Below, one piece after another: positions 1 to 7,215 of a DNA stretch of 21,314 bases. This DNA comes from an uncultured Chlorobiota bacterium (lineage in GTDB: Bacteria; Bacteroidota; Bacteroidia; Bacteroidales; JAADGE01). Location: contig CAMZKQ010000141.1 of assembly GCA_947311265.1 (NCBI GenBank), forward strand, positions 1-21,314, written 5' to 3'. A model generated the notes under the pieces. It worked only from the letters and a program-made list of their open reading frames with translations, was not told the origin of the DNA and did no database searches. Made by a program: the position numbers and the translations under genes. Each line of letters opens with the position of its first letter. Position 1 is the stretch's first letter.

Positions 1-574
1 CAGTACCTGTGGCAGAGATATAGCTATAAGTATTGCCTTTTTTCTTTAAATAATTACCGTAAAATGGGGCGGTATCAAACTGCCTGCGAAAAGTGGGGGA
101 AATTTGGGCAAAGGCAGATTGCCCTGCAAAAAAATTGCCGTTGAAGCTAACTTTGTCTTCAAACAGGCTACCCACCGAAGAAAAACCGAGTTGAAAATCA
201 GGGGCTATTTTTTTCGTGCTAATATCTGCCCCCGCTTTTAAACTGATAATTGGGCTTAGCCCCAACTTAATTTTGTTCGTATTTTTTAGGTATAAGTAGT
301 TATTAAAAACCTGGTTTATAGATTGGCTAGCTGTATTAGGACGTATTAATCGAACATTAGATTTTGTGCTATCGAAAGTGCTATAGTTGCAAATATCCTT
401 AACAAAAAATGGCTTTACTGTAATATGATAAGCGGGCTCTGTGGCAAAATCCTGCTCGAAACGGTAGTGAGCATCGTTATTGAGTGGGGCATTTTGCGAA
501 AATACTTGCTGGGCAAGCATAAAAAAAAAGAGGGGGCTTATTATAAGGTGTAATCGGTTATTTTTTAGTTTCAT
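1..574 (-). CDS. Exported, probably outer-membrane protein, N-terminal 191 residues (runs off left edge)
   Basis: The reading frame stays open from an ATG at 574 down to base 1, so only the N-terminal part is present. The protein starts with a basic stretch (MKLKNNR), a hydrophobic segment at about residues 9-26 and an A-Q-Q-V-F-S-Q region typical of a Sec signal peptide. The rest is polar, aromatic and serine/asparagine-rich with alternating hydrophobic residues, as in beta-barrel or other outer-membrane proteins. The start overlaps the stop of the upstream WecA-like gene by 17 bases, which suggests translational coupling. A short H-I-T-V-K-P-F-F stretch at about residues 50-57 faintly resembles the start of Bacteroidota Wzi/RemB-like capsule-assembly proteins, which would suit a glycan-lipid gene next door. 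That family call is only a guess. The ORF and export signal are clear; the function is not. Confidence 0.6.
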   Translation of the reverse strand, partial: MKLKNNRLHLIISPLFFFMLAQQVFSQNAPLNNDAHYRFEQDFATEPAYHITVKPFFVKDICNYSTFDSTKSNVRLIRPNTASQSINQVFNNYLYLKNTNKIKLGLSPIISLKAGADISTKKIAPDFQLGFSSVGSLFEDKVSFNGNFFAGQSAFAQISPTFRRQFDTAPFYGNYLKKKGNTYSYISATGT

Positions 575-1640
575 TTTGCTTTTTTCTATTGATAAAATAT
601 GAAGGTATATAAAAAATCGTCATTGCAGCCAACACAATATAGAGCAAAAGACGCAAAACACCAAAATAATTATGACAGTAAAAGGCTAGTGATGCAAATA
701 TGATATTTATGCTAATCAATATAACAACAGACTGCCGATGCGAAAAGCCAAGTGCTAAAAAGACATGGTGGATATGCTGCTTATCGGGGCGGAAAATAGG
801 CTGTCTGCTAAAAAAGCGGATAAACATCACTCGTACAGTATCAAACAAAGGGATGATTAAAATAGCAAAAGATACTGCTGGTGTACCCCATATTGCATGC
901 TTAAAATTATGTTCGATATTCATTTCGTTAAATTTTATAACCAGAACCGAAATAAGCAAGCCCGAAATTAATGAGCCGGTATCGCCCATAAATATTTTAT
1001 TTTTTACCGAAAATACATTAAAGCGAATAAAGGCAAGCATAGCCCCAGTAATTACAAACGCAAGCGTAGCAAAGCCAATTGCCCCTACCGAGTAGAACCA
1101 TATCCCAAAAGTAGTTGCTACCAAAGCACTTATGCCCGAGGATAAGCCATCAATACCATCAATTAAATTAAAGCCGTTTATTATTACAATTACGACAAAA
1201 ATAGAAAGCGGAATACCCAATAATTTCGGGATTTCTTCTATCCCAAAGATGCCGTGCAAGTGGGTAATCTGTATATCGGCAAAAAAAATTATGATTAGCG
1301 AAGCTACAATTTGCCCCGCCAGTTTGGTCAGTGGGGCAATGACAATAATATCGTCCTTTATACCAATAAAAAACATAACAATAATTGCCGCAATTATATA
1401 TTTTAGCTCTGGCATAGCTTGGGTATCTACAAAAAGTAAAGCTGCAATAGAAGTACCCGAAAAAATAGCAAGTCCTCCCAAAGTTGGCGTTTTATGGCTA
1501 TGCGAAGAACGGTCGTCTGGCTCATCAAATAAATGCTTTAGGTGCGAGGCTTTTACAATTGACGGTATTGAAATCAACGTAATTACAAACGAAAAGATGA
1601 AACCCAATAAAATATTCTGATTTTCAATAATAAATTTCAT
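558..1640 (-). CDS. WecA/TagO/MraY-family undecaprenyl-phosphate sugar-1-phosphate transferase
   Basis: Integral inner-membrane enzyme that moves a sugar-1-phosphate, usually GlcNAc-1-P, from a UDP-sugar onto undecaprenyl phosphate. This is the first step of O-antigen, teichoic-acid-like or capsule synthesis. It has 360 residues, mostly hydrophobic, with about ten membrane segments. Family landmarks appear in order: the cytoplasmic loop P-D-D-R-S-S-H-S-H-K-T-P-T-L-G-G (41-56), the Mg-binding Asp pair K-D-D (95-97), N-G-F-N-L-I-D-G-I-D-G (155-165), F-M-G-D-T-G-S, and a late R-P-D-K-Q-H-I-H-H loop that in this family points to a WecA-like rather than MraY-like substrate choice. The peptidoglycan enzyme MraY normally sits in the mur cluster, which is absent here. 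The gene is first in a minus-strand unit and overlaps the following exported-protein gene. The family is certain; the exact sugar is not. Confidence 0.9.
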   Translation of the reverse strand: MKFIIENQNILLGFIFSFVITLISIPSIVKASHLKHLFDEPDDRSSHSHKTPTLGGLAIFSGTSIAALLFVDTQAMPELKYIIAAIIVMFFIGIKDDIIVIAPLTKLAGQIVASLIIIFFADIQITHLHGIFGIEEIPKLLGIPLSIFVVIVIINGFNLIDGIDGLSSGISALVATTFGIWFYSVGAIGFATLAFVITGAMLAFIRFNVFSVKNKIFMGDTGSLISGLLISVLVIKFNEMNIEHNFKHAIWGTPAVSFAILIIPLFDTVRVMFIRFFSRQPIFRPDKQHIHHVFLALGFSHRQSVVILISINIIFASLAFYCHNYFGVLRLLLYIVLAAMTIFYIPSYFINRKKQNETKK

Positions 1641-1659
1641 TTAAGACTATTTTAAATAG

Positions 1660-1667
1660 TACATTTG
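1660..1667 (+). promoter_or_regulatory. Possible Bacteroidota -7 element (TACATTTG) for the epimerase gene
   Basis: The octamer fits the Bacteroidota sigma-ABfr -7 consensus TAnnTTTG. It would start transcription near 1674, leaving a leader of roughly 125 bases before the ATG at 1801. No TTG -33 element is seen at the usual distance. On the opposite strand, 1727-1734 reads TAAGTTTG and could serve the divergent WecA-like gene. Both are single-motif guesses. Confidence 0.3.
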
Positions 1668-1800
1668 TAAAGTTAAATGCTGGTGAATCTAATAAGCAGA
1701 AACTGCTTTAGTATTAAAAATATGACCAAACTTAAATACAAAGGTTGCATTTTTTTCTCAAACAAAGCCTTTTTCTTAAAATTTATTAAAAAAATATTGC

Positions 1801-2835
1801 ATGACAGTTATTACAGGAGCATCAGGTATGTTGGGGGCCCATTTACTATATAAGTTATTACTTAAAAATGAGCCTATTAAAGCCATTAAACGCCAAACAA
1901 GTGATACGTCTTTTGTGTTGAAAATATTTCGTTTTTACGAAAATGAAAAAACAGCTCAATCTTTATTTAACAAAATAGTTTGGGAAGATGCCGATATTAC
2001 AGATGCTATTGCCATAGATGAAGCCATAAACCAAGGCGATATTGTATATCATTGTGCCGCAAAAGTAGGCTTTGCAAGAAAAGAGCGTTCTGCAATGCTT
2101 GCCATCAACAAAGAAGGCACAGAAAATGTAGTAAACGCTTGCTTAAACAACAAGGCTAAGAAACTCTGCCACGTTAGCTCCATAGCTGCTTTGGGGCAAA
2201 AAAAAGATGGACTCCCTTCCGATGAAAATATTACAGAATCGCCCTCGGAAAATGCTGGCGGATACGCACTTACAAAGTTTGATGCCGAGCGAGAAGTATG
2301 GCGAGGCATTGCCGAAGGGCTTGATGCAGTAATCGTAAACCCTTCGGTAATTATTGGGCCTGGCAACTGGGACACTGGTAGCCCAAAGCTAATAAAAACA
2401 GTAGCCTCCGGCTTAAAATTCTATACCAAAGGTTCAACTGGCTTTGTTGATGTGTTTGATGTGGTACAAATTATGATTCGCCTTACCGAAGGCGAATTTT
2501 CGGCAGAGCGGTTTGTTGTATCTTCCGAAAACATTACCTACCACAAAGTATTTAATACTATTGCAGATGCCCTTTCTGTAAAACGCCCAACAATAGAAGC
2601 AGGCAAAACAACCCTTGCTACGGCAAGGGTACTTAGCCGAATAGACACTTATTTTACTGGCAAAATGAGGGCAGTAACTAAAGACACCGCAGAAGCTGCC
2701 CTTTCTAAAAATGAATATACCTCCCAAAAAGTAATTGCTCTACTCGATTTTGTTTTTTTGCCTGTTGAAAGTGCGATACAAAAAACGGTCAATCTATTTT
2801 TAGAAGACAGAAATAGCAATATAAATAATTCATAG
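1801..2835 (+). CDS. NAD(P)-dependent epimerase/dehydratase (extended short-chain dehydrogenase/reductase)
   Basis: Cytosolic Rossmann-fold oxidoreductase of 344 residues. The N-terminal dinucleotide-binding motif T-G-A-S-G-M-L-G lies at 5-12. An Asp-Ile-Thr segment follows the third strand, and H-C-A-A-K-V-G is the usual stretch after strand 4. The catalytic set is Ser126/127 (H-V-S-S), Tyr155 and Lys159 (Y-A-L-T-K), with N-P-S-V-I-I-G-P-G-N just after. The layout matches the dihydroflavonol-4-reductase/nucleoside-sugar-epimerase branch, and the length is normal. The substrate cannot be read from sequence; a nucleotide sugar would suit the divergent polyprenyl-phosphate sugar transferase. 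The ATG at 1801 lies just before the nucleotide-binding strand and is probably the true start. No terminator is visible after it. Confidence 0.85.
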   Translation: MTVITGASGMLGAHLLYKLLLKNEPIKAIKRQTSDTSFVLKIFRFYENEKTAQSLFNKIVWEDADITDAIAIDEAINQGDIVYHCAAKVGFARKERSAMLAINKEGTENVVNACLNNKAKKLCHVSSIAALGQKKDGLPSDENITESPSENAGGYALTKFDAEREVWRGIAEGLDAVIVNPSVIIGPGNWDTGSPKLIKTVASGLKFYTKGSTGFVDVFDVVQIMIRLTEGEFSAERFVVSSENITYHKVFNTIADALSVKRPTIEAGKTTLATARVLSRIDTYFTGKMRAVTKDTAEAALSKNEYTSQKVIALLDFVFLPVESAIQKTVNLFLEDRNSNINNS

Positions 2836-3177
2836 CCAACAACTTATAACACTTCCAACCCACACAAATTATTGTCTAATATACAGCTATTTTATTGTCA
2901 TGTACTAAGGTTTTTGCTATATGTTATATTCCTGCTTTTTTAATTTTAAATCAAGCTATCTAGTACAAAGGTAAGAATAAAAACTCTTTTTTCATAATCA
3001 GGGCTTAGTAAAACAAAGCGACTAAATTCTGGCATTTTAGAAAAAATGAATTCATATCGGAGAAGCATATCCAACATAACTTACTGTAAATCTAGCATTT
3101 ACGATTAACTTTTAAAAAAGAATAAAATCTTAATATATAAAAAGTGGGTTTTAATTTTTTCGATACTAAAAATAAAC
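2836..3177. other. Intergenic region between the epimerase gene and typA, no gene seen
   Basis: AT-rich spacer without a convincing ORF on either strand. It holds a weak 6-bp hairpin (GTAAAT/ATTTAC, 3086-3102) and one minus-strand TAnnTTTG match (TACCTTTG, 2973 to 2966) that has no gene in front of it. A GTG at 3144 opens a frame in phase with typA but lies upstream of the likely typA promoter. Confidence 0.5.
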
Positions 3178-3185
3178 TACTTTTG
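3178..3185 (+). promoter_or_regulatory. typA promoter -7 element (TACTTTTG)
   Basis: Exact TAnnTTTG match followed by CAGG. Transcription would begin around 3190, about 25 bases before the ATG at 3216. This placement argues against the longer GTG start at 3144. The -33 TTG is not obvious; only T-rich sequence lies there. Confidence 0.55.
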
Positions 3186-3215
3186 CAGGCTTATTTAAAA
3201 GAAACAAACGCACCA

Positions 3216-5039
3216 ATGGAAGATATTAGAAATATTGCAATTATTGCACACGTTGATCACGGAAAAACGACACTTGTAGATAAAATTCTACACCAAGTAA
3301 AGATGTTCCGAGACAACCAAAAAGTAGCCGACCTACTATTAGACTCAAACGACCTGGAACGAGAGAGGGGCATTACAATTTTATCTAAAAATGTTTCGGT
3401 GAGATATAAAGGTGTAAAAATTAATATTATTGACACCCCTGGTCACTCCGATTTTGGTGGCGAGGTAGAGCGTGTTTTAAATATGGCCGATGGTGTTATT
3501 CTACTCGTTGATGCGTTTGAAGGGCCAATGCCACAAACCCGATTTGTTTTACAGAAAGCCATTGCGCTTAATTTGAAGCCAATAGTTGTAGTAAACAAGG
3601 TAGATAAACCCAATTGTCGCCCAGAAGAAGTGCATGAAGCCGTTTTCGATTTAATGTTTAGCCTTGATGCTACGGAAGACCAAATGGACTTTCCCGAAGT
3701 ATATGGTTCGTCTAAAAACGGCTGGATGTCGGACCATTGGGAAAAGCCCACCAAAGACATTAGCTTTCTTTTAGATACTATTTTAGAGCACGTTAAACCT
3801 CGTGAGTTTGAAGAAGGTACACTTCAAATGCAAATTAGCTCGCTAGATTACTCTTCCTTTTTAGGAAGAATCGCCGTAGGGCGAATTATGCGAGGTACAA
3901 TAAAAGCAGGGCAAAAAATATCGCTCGTAAAGCGTGATGGAACAATTGTAAAATCTGCAGTAAAAGAGCTTTTTAGGTTTGAAAGCTTGGGCAAAGAAAA
4001 AGTAAAAACTGCAACCCTTTACCCCGGAGAAATTTGTGCTGTACTCGGCCCACAAGATTTTGAAATCGGCGACACTATTGCCGATATTGAAAACCCAGAG
4101 GGCATGAAAAATATAAAAGTAGATGAACCTACAATGAGTATGCTTTTTACGATAAATAACTCTCCATTTTTTGGCAAAGAAGGCAAATATGTAACTTCTA
4201 GGCACATTAGAGAACGCCTTTACCAAGAAATTGAGCAAAATTTGGCCATGAAAGTTAAAGAAACTGATTCGCCTGATAAACTGCTTGTTTTTGGTCGAGG
4301 TATTTTGCACCTCTCTATCCTTGTTGAAACAATGCGAAGAGAGGGGTATGAGTTTCAACTGGGTCAGCCACAGGTAATTATAAAAGAAATTGATGGCAGA
4401 AAACATGAGCCTGTAGAAACTTTAACAGTACATGTACCTACGGTGTTTTCAGGAAAAGTAATTGAGCTTGTAACTGCCCGAAAAGGCGATATTGTAAATA
4501 TCGAAAATACCGACGATAGAACTGAGCTTGAATTTACAATCCCTGCACGTAGCTTAATTGGGTTAAGAAACCCAATGCTAACCGCCACAGAGGGCGAAGC
4601 CATTATTGCTCACTCTTTTAAAGGCTTTGAACCTTGGAAAAATGGAGTGCCAACCAGAAAAAATGGTTCGCTAATTGCACAAGAAACAGGAACTGCAATT
4701 CCATATTCTATTGATAAACTGCAAGATAGAGGCGTGTTTTTTATTGATCCGGGCGACGAAATTTATAATGGGCAAGTTATTGGCGAGCATTCTCGTGCCG
4801 ATGATTTGGTAATTAATGTTACAAAAACAAAGAAACTCTCCAATGTGCGGTCGTCTGGAACAGATGATAAATCGCAGATTACCCCTGCTATTAAATTTTC
4901 CTTGGAGCAAACTATGGAGTATATTAAAGACGATGAGTATATTGAGGTTACGCCAAAAAATATCCGCCTAAGAAAAATTCTATTAAACGAACACGACAGG
5001 AAGCGGCTAAAACGCTCGAAGGAAGAGCCTAAAAAATAA
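3216..5039 (+). CDS. typA: Ribosome-associated translational GTPase TypA/BipA
   Basis: Translation-factor GTPase related to EF-G and LepA that binds the ribosome and assists 50S assembly and stress or cold growth. From the ATG at 3216 it has 607 residues, the normal family length. The G-domain motifs are A-H-V-D-H-G-K-T (11-18), the switch I E-R-E-R-G-I-T-I (48-55), D-T-P-G-H (73-77) and N-K-V-D (127-130). EF-Tu-like domain II follows, then EF-G-like domains III and V and the TypA-specific C-terminal domain ending in a lysine/arginine-rich tail. A GTG at 3144 would add 24 residues (G-F-N-F-F-D-T and so on) that do not look like TypA, and it lies upstream of a good promoter element, so I reject it. 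The gene is monocistronic and ends in a bidirectional terminator. Confidence 0.97.
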   Translation: MEDIRNIAIIAHVDHGKTTLVDKILHQVKMFRDNQKVADLLLDSNDLERERGITILSKNVSVRYKGVKINIIDTPGHSDFGGEVERVLNMADGVILLVDAFEGPMPQTRFVLQKAIALNLKPIVVVNKVDKPNCRPEEVHEAVFDLMFSLDATEDQMDFPEVYGSSKNGWMSDHWEKPTKDISFLLDTILEHVKPREFEEGTLQMQISSLDYSSFLGRIAVGRIMRGTIKAGQKISLVKRDGTIVKSAVKELFRFESLGKEKVKTATLYPGEICAVLGPQDFEIGDTIADIENPEGMKNIKVDEPTMSMLFTINNSPFFGKEGKYVTSRHIRERLYQEIEQNLAMKVKETDSPDKLLVFGRGILHLSILVETMRREGYEFQLGQPQVIIKEIDGRKHEPVETLTVHVPTVFSGKVIELVTARKGDIVNIENTDDRTELEFTIPARSLIGLRNPMLTATEGEAIIAHSFKGFEPWKNGVPTRKNGSLIAQETGTAIPYSIDKLQDRGVFFIDPGDEIYNGQVIGEHSRADDLVINVTKTKKLSNVRSSGTDDKSQITPAIKFSLEQTMEYIKDDEYIEVTPKNIRLRKILLNEHDRKRLKRSKEEPKK

Positions 5040-5059
5040 GGCTTTAAATTTAATTTTCT

Positions 5060-5122
5060 AAAAAGGCTTTGAAAAAATACAAATTGTCTTCGAACTATTA
5101 GGCATTTTTTCAAAGCCTTTTT
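5060..5122. terminator. Bidirectional intrinsic terminator between typA and the DUF1599 gene
   Basis: A perfect 19-bp inverted repeat: 5060-5078 (AAAAAGGCTTTGAAAAAAT) pairs with 5104-5122, around a 25-base loop. The right arm runs into a T tract to 5124, and on the minus strand the left arm also ends in Ts. It lies between two convergent genes and can stop transcription from both sides. Confidence 0.85.
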
Positions 5123-5129
5123 TTGCTTA

Positions 5130-5675
5130 TTACAAAACGTCTTCTTCCAATTTAATTAAAGCAAAAACGGCATAGTTTATCATATCAAAATAATTAGCAT
5201 CAATACCTTCTGAAATTTGGGTTTTTCCATCGTTGTCTTCTATTTGCTTGGTGCGGAAAATTTTCATCAAAATTAAATCGGTAAAAGAGCTAATACGCAT
5301 ACTTCGCCAAGCCTCATCGTAGTCATGGTTTTTATTGAGCATCAAAGATTTAGCTTGGCTAATGTATTTTTCGTACAGTAAAATGGCCTCTTCTTTTTCT
5401 AGCTCTACAGCATCGGAAGTACCTAGTTCTAATTGGATTAATGCAATGGCTGCATAATTTATGATGCCTATAAATTCGGGTAAAATACCTTCATTCACTC
5501 TCTGCACCTTTTTTATTTGGATACTCCTTATGCGTTGTGCTTTTATTAAAATTTGGTCGGTCAGCGAACTCGGACGTAATATCCGCCATGCGGTACCGTA
5601 ATCGGATAGTTTTTTGCTATAAATATCGTGGCATAATTTTGCCGCATTATTAAATTGTTGTTCCGTTTTTGTCAT
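5130..5675 (-). CDS. DUF1599 protein with two tandem copies of the domain
   Basis: Soluble, mainly helical protein of 181 residues made of two similar halves. D-Y-x-x-A-W-R occurs at 25-31 and 118-124. S-S-x-T-D-x-I-x-x-K occurs at 36-45 and 129-138. Each half ends in an I-N-Y-A helix followed by A-L-I-x-L-E. This pattern matches DUF1599, which to my knowledge is also called nucleotide modification associated domain 1 and is linked to modified-base systems in phages. In Bacteroidota it occurs as a stand-alone chromosomal gene of unknown function. No other modification gene is nearby. It sits 47 bases after a small membrane-protein gene on the same strand, probably in one transcript, and ends at the shared bidirectional terminator. 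The family call is confident; the activity is unknown. Confidence 0.8.
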   Translation of the reverse strand: MTKTEQQFNNAAKLCHDIYSKKLSDYGTAWRILRPSSLTDQILIKAQRIRSIQIKKVQRVNEGILPEFIGIINYAAIALIQLELGTSDAVELEKEEAILLYEKYISQAKSLMLNKNHDYDEAWRSMRISSFTDLILMKIFRTKQIEDNDGKTQISEGIDANYFDMINYAVFALIKLEEDVL

Positions 5676-5722
5676 ATCTTATCTCTATAACATCTTGATT
5701 TACAATAAATTCTAATTATCTC

Positions 5723-6040
5723 TTAGCGTAGAGCAATTATTTCTTTGGTGCTTTCCTTGTTCATTACAAAAGTATAAAACCACATAATTGTAGCCGATGG
5801 AATGGCATCGGTGAGGGGGATAATTTCTTCGGTAAACCCGCCAATTGCAGCAGGAAATTTGCCCTTATAATTACGGTACATCGCAAAAATTAGTGCTGAG
5901 GAAATGGGCGCCCAAGCTATATCTGCACTCTCGCCAATACCGGGGTAAAAATAGGTTACAATACCAACGGCATCGGTCAGTAAAGAGAAAATTAGCTTAC
6001 TGGCTTTTTCGCTTTTAAATTTTTGGTCAGGGTTTTTCAT
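5723..6040 (-). CDS. Small membrane protein of unknown function
   Basis: A 105-residue protein with hydrophobic stretches at about residues 14-34, 44-55 and 78-93 and a basic N-terminus (K-N-P-D-Q-K-F-K-S-E-K), consistent with two or three membrane segments. No signal-peptide cleavage site or catalytic motif is visible, and I do not recognise the family with certainty. It is the first gene of a two-gene minus-strand unit with the DUF1599 protein. A well-placed promoter element about 30 bases upstream supports it as a real gene. Confidence 0.65.
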   Translation of the reverse strand: MKNPDQKFKSEKASKLIFSLLTDAVGIVTYFYPGIGESADIAWAPISSALIFAMYRNYKGKFPAAIGGFTEEIIPLTDAIPSATIMWFYTFVMNKESTKEIIALR

Positions 6041-6072
6041 AGTAGTCGGAAGTAAGTTAATACTCTAATCAA

Positions 6073-6080
6073 CAAAAGTA
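6073..6080 (-). promoter_or_regulatory. Promoter -7 element (TACTTTTG) for the membrane protein/DUF1599 unit
   Basis: On the minus strand, 6080 to 6073 reads TACTTTTG, identical to the typA -7 element. Transcription would begin near 6067, about 27 bases before the ATG at 6040. A weak TTTA replaces the -33 TTG. Confidence 0.5.
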
Positions 6081-6215
6081 CTAAAATAAATAGATTTTAG
6101 TAAAGGAATTTTCTTAATCTAAAAATAAATAAATTAGGGCTAGGGGGAAAATAAAACAATGTTGTCTTAGCTTAAAATAACAATACAATTATTCACAAAT
6201 CTAAATTACAGTATC

Positions 6216-7007
6216 ATGAAAAATTTAAGCATTAGTACATTTTTAATCGTTCTATTTTTGAGTACCACAGTACTTACATCTTGCCAAAGAGAAATGTTTG
6301 GCAGCATTAGAGGCGAAGGCAAACTAGTAGAGCAAAGCATCAGCCTAAACAAAATAACTGGGGTAGAATTGCAAATCCCTGCCGATGTTTATATTACTAA
6401 AGGCGATAAGCAAGAAATCAGTATTGAAGGGCAGCAAAATATTATTAACAATATAAATGCTTTTGTAAATAATGAAGTTTTAACTTTGGAGTTTGCTCGA
6501 AAAGTAAAACACTCTAAAAATATAACCGTAAATATTATTGTAGATGAGCTTACTTACCTCGCAATAATGTCCAGCGGAACAATTACAACAAAATCTAACT
6601 TTACAACCAACCATCAACTCAATTTACTGATAGAAGGCTCGGGCGATATCCTTGCCACCATAGATGCCTTGCAAGTAAATGCCGATATTGCAGGCTCAGG
6701 CAACATTGGGCTATCGACCAATACAGAAAACATAAACTGTGATATTATTGGGGCTGGTAATTTAAAACTAAGAGGAAAATGCAATAACAAAACAGATATT
6801 TCAATAGCTGGTTCTGGCCGTTTTGAAGGCTTTAATTTAGAAACAAAAAAATGCAAATCCGTAATTGCAGGATCCGGAAATATTGAACTCTACAGCACAG
6901 AAACCCTTGATATTGAAATCTTAGGAAGCGGAAATGTGTACTATAAAGGCAACCCTCAATTAAAACTTGATATTGCAGGCTCGGGCAATGTAGAAAAAGT
7001 AGATTAA
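6216..7007 (+). CDS. DUF2807 lipoprotein with G-S-G-N beta-helix repeats
   Basis: Envelope lipoprotein of 263 residues. A hydrophobic signal ends in the lipobox L-T-S-C, so Cys23 should be lipidated. The mature part starts with the DUF2807 pattern (I-T-G-V-E-L-Q-I-P-A-D-V-Y-I-T-K-G), also named putative auto-transporter adhesin head GIN domain. Short repeats built on G-S-G-D/N/R or G-A-G-N follow, recurring about every 18-22 residues seven times to the C-terminus. Such repeats usually form a right-handed beta-helix. The family is common and often multi-copy in Bacteroidota; its role is not established, and the adhesin name is inherited from structure. No promoter octamer was found upstream. 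A terminator follows. Confidence 0.88.
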   Translation: MKNLSISTFLIVLFLSTTVLTSCQREMFGSIRGEGKLVEQSISLNKITGVELQIPADVYITKGDKQEISIEGQQNIINNINAFVNNEVLTLEFARKVKHSKNITVNIIVDELTYLAIMSSGTITTKSNFTTNHQLNLLIEGSGDILATIDALQVNADIAGSGNIGLSTNTENINCDIIGAGNLKLRGKCNNKTDISIAGSGRFEGFNLETKKCKSVIAGSGNIELYSTETLDIEILGSGNVYYKGNPQLKLDIAGSGNVEKVD

Positions 7008-7041
7008 TTTTAATCCTATAGCTTTACTCAAAGCGGAAAAT

Positions 7042-7078
7042 AAAAAGTGTACTAAATAATTTTTAGTACACCTTTTTT
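7042..7078 (+). terminator. Intrinsic terminator after the DUF2807 lipoprotein
   Basis: GTGTACTAAA (7047-7056) pairs perfectly with TTTAGTACAC (7062-7071) around a 5-base loop, followed by C and six Ts. One mismatch separates the stem from a further A/T-paired base. Confidence 0.75.
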
Positions 7079-7141
7079 GTATGTACCGGAAATTTAAACT
7101 AAAAAATAGCTCTTAATAAAGCAATAAAACTGAAGTTTTAT

Positions 7142-7149
7142 TAATTTTG
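7142..7149 (+). promoter_or_regulatory. glnS promoter -7 element (TAATTTTG)
   Basis: Exact TAnnTTTG match. The predicted start near 7155 leaves a leader of about 60 bases before the ATG at 7216. No clear -33 TTG is present. Confidence 0.5.
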
Positions 7150-7215
7150 TAAATTCAAACAAGCATTCTTAAAAAATGCCCTGTTACAAAAAACAAAACG
7201 GATAAACGACACAAG

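Noticed and set aside
700..1620. Plus-strand ORFs opposite the WecA-like gene
   Set aside because: They lie antisense to a gene with all family motifs and show no motif of their own.
5060..5122. Long inverted repeat as transposon ends
   Set aside because: No transposase or flanking direct repeats. Position and T tracts fit a terminator between convergent genes.
5130..5675. DUF1599 gene as a prophage remnant
   Set aside because: No integrase, capsid or other phage gene lies nearby, and composition and promoter type match the neighbours.
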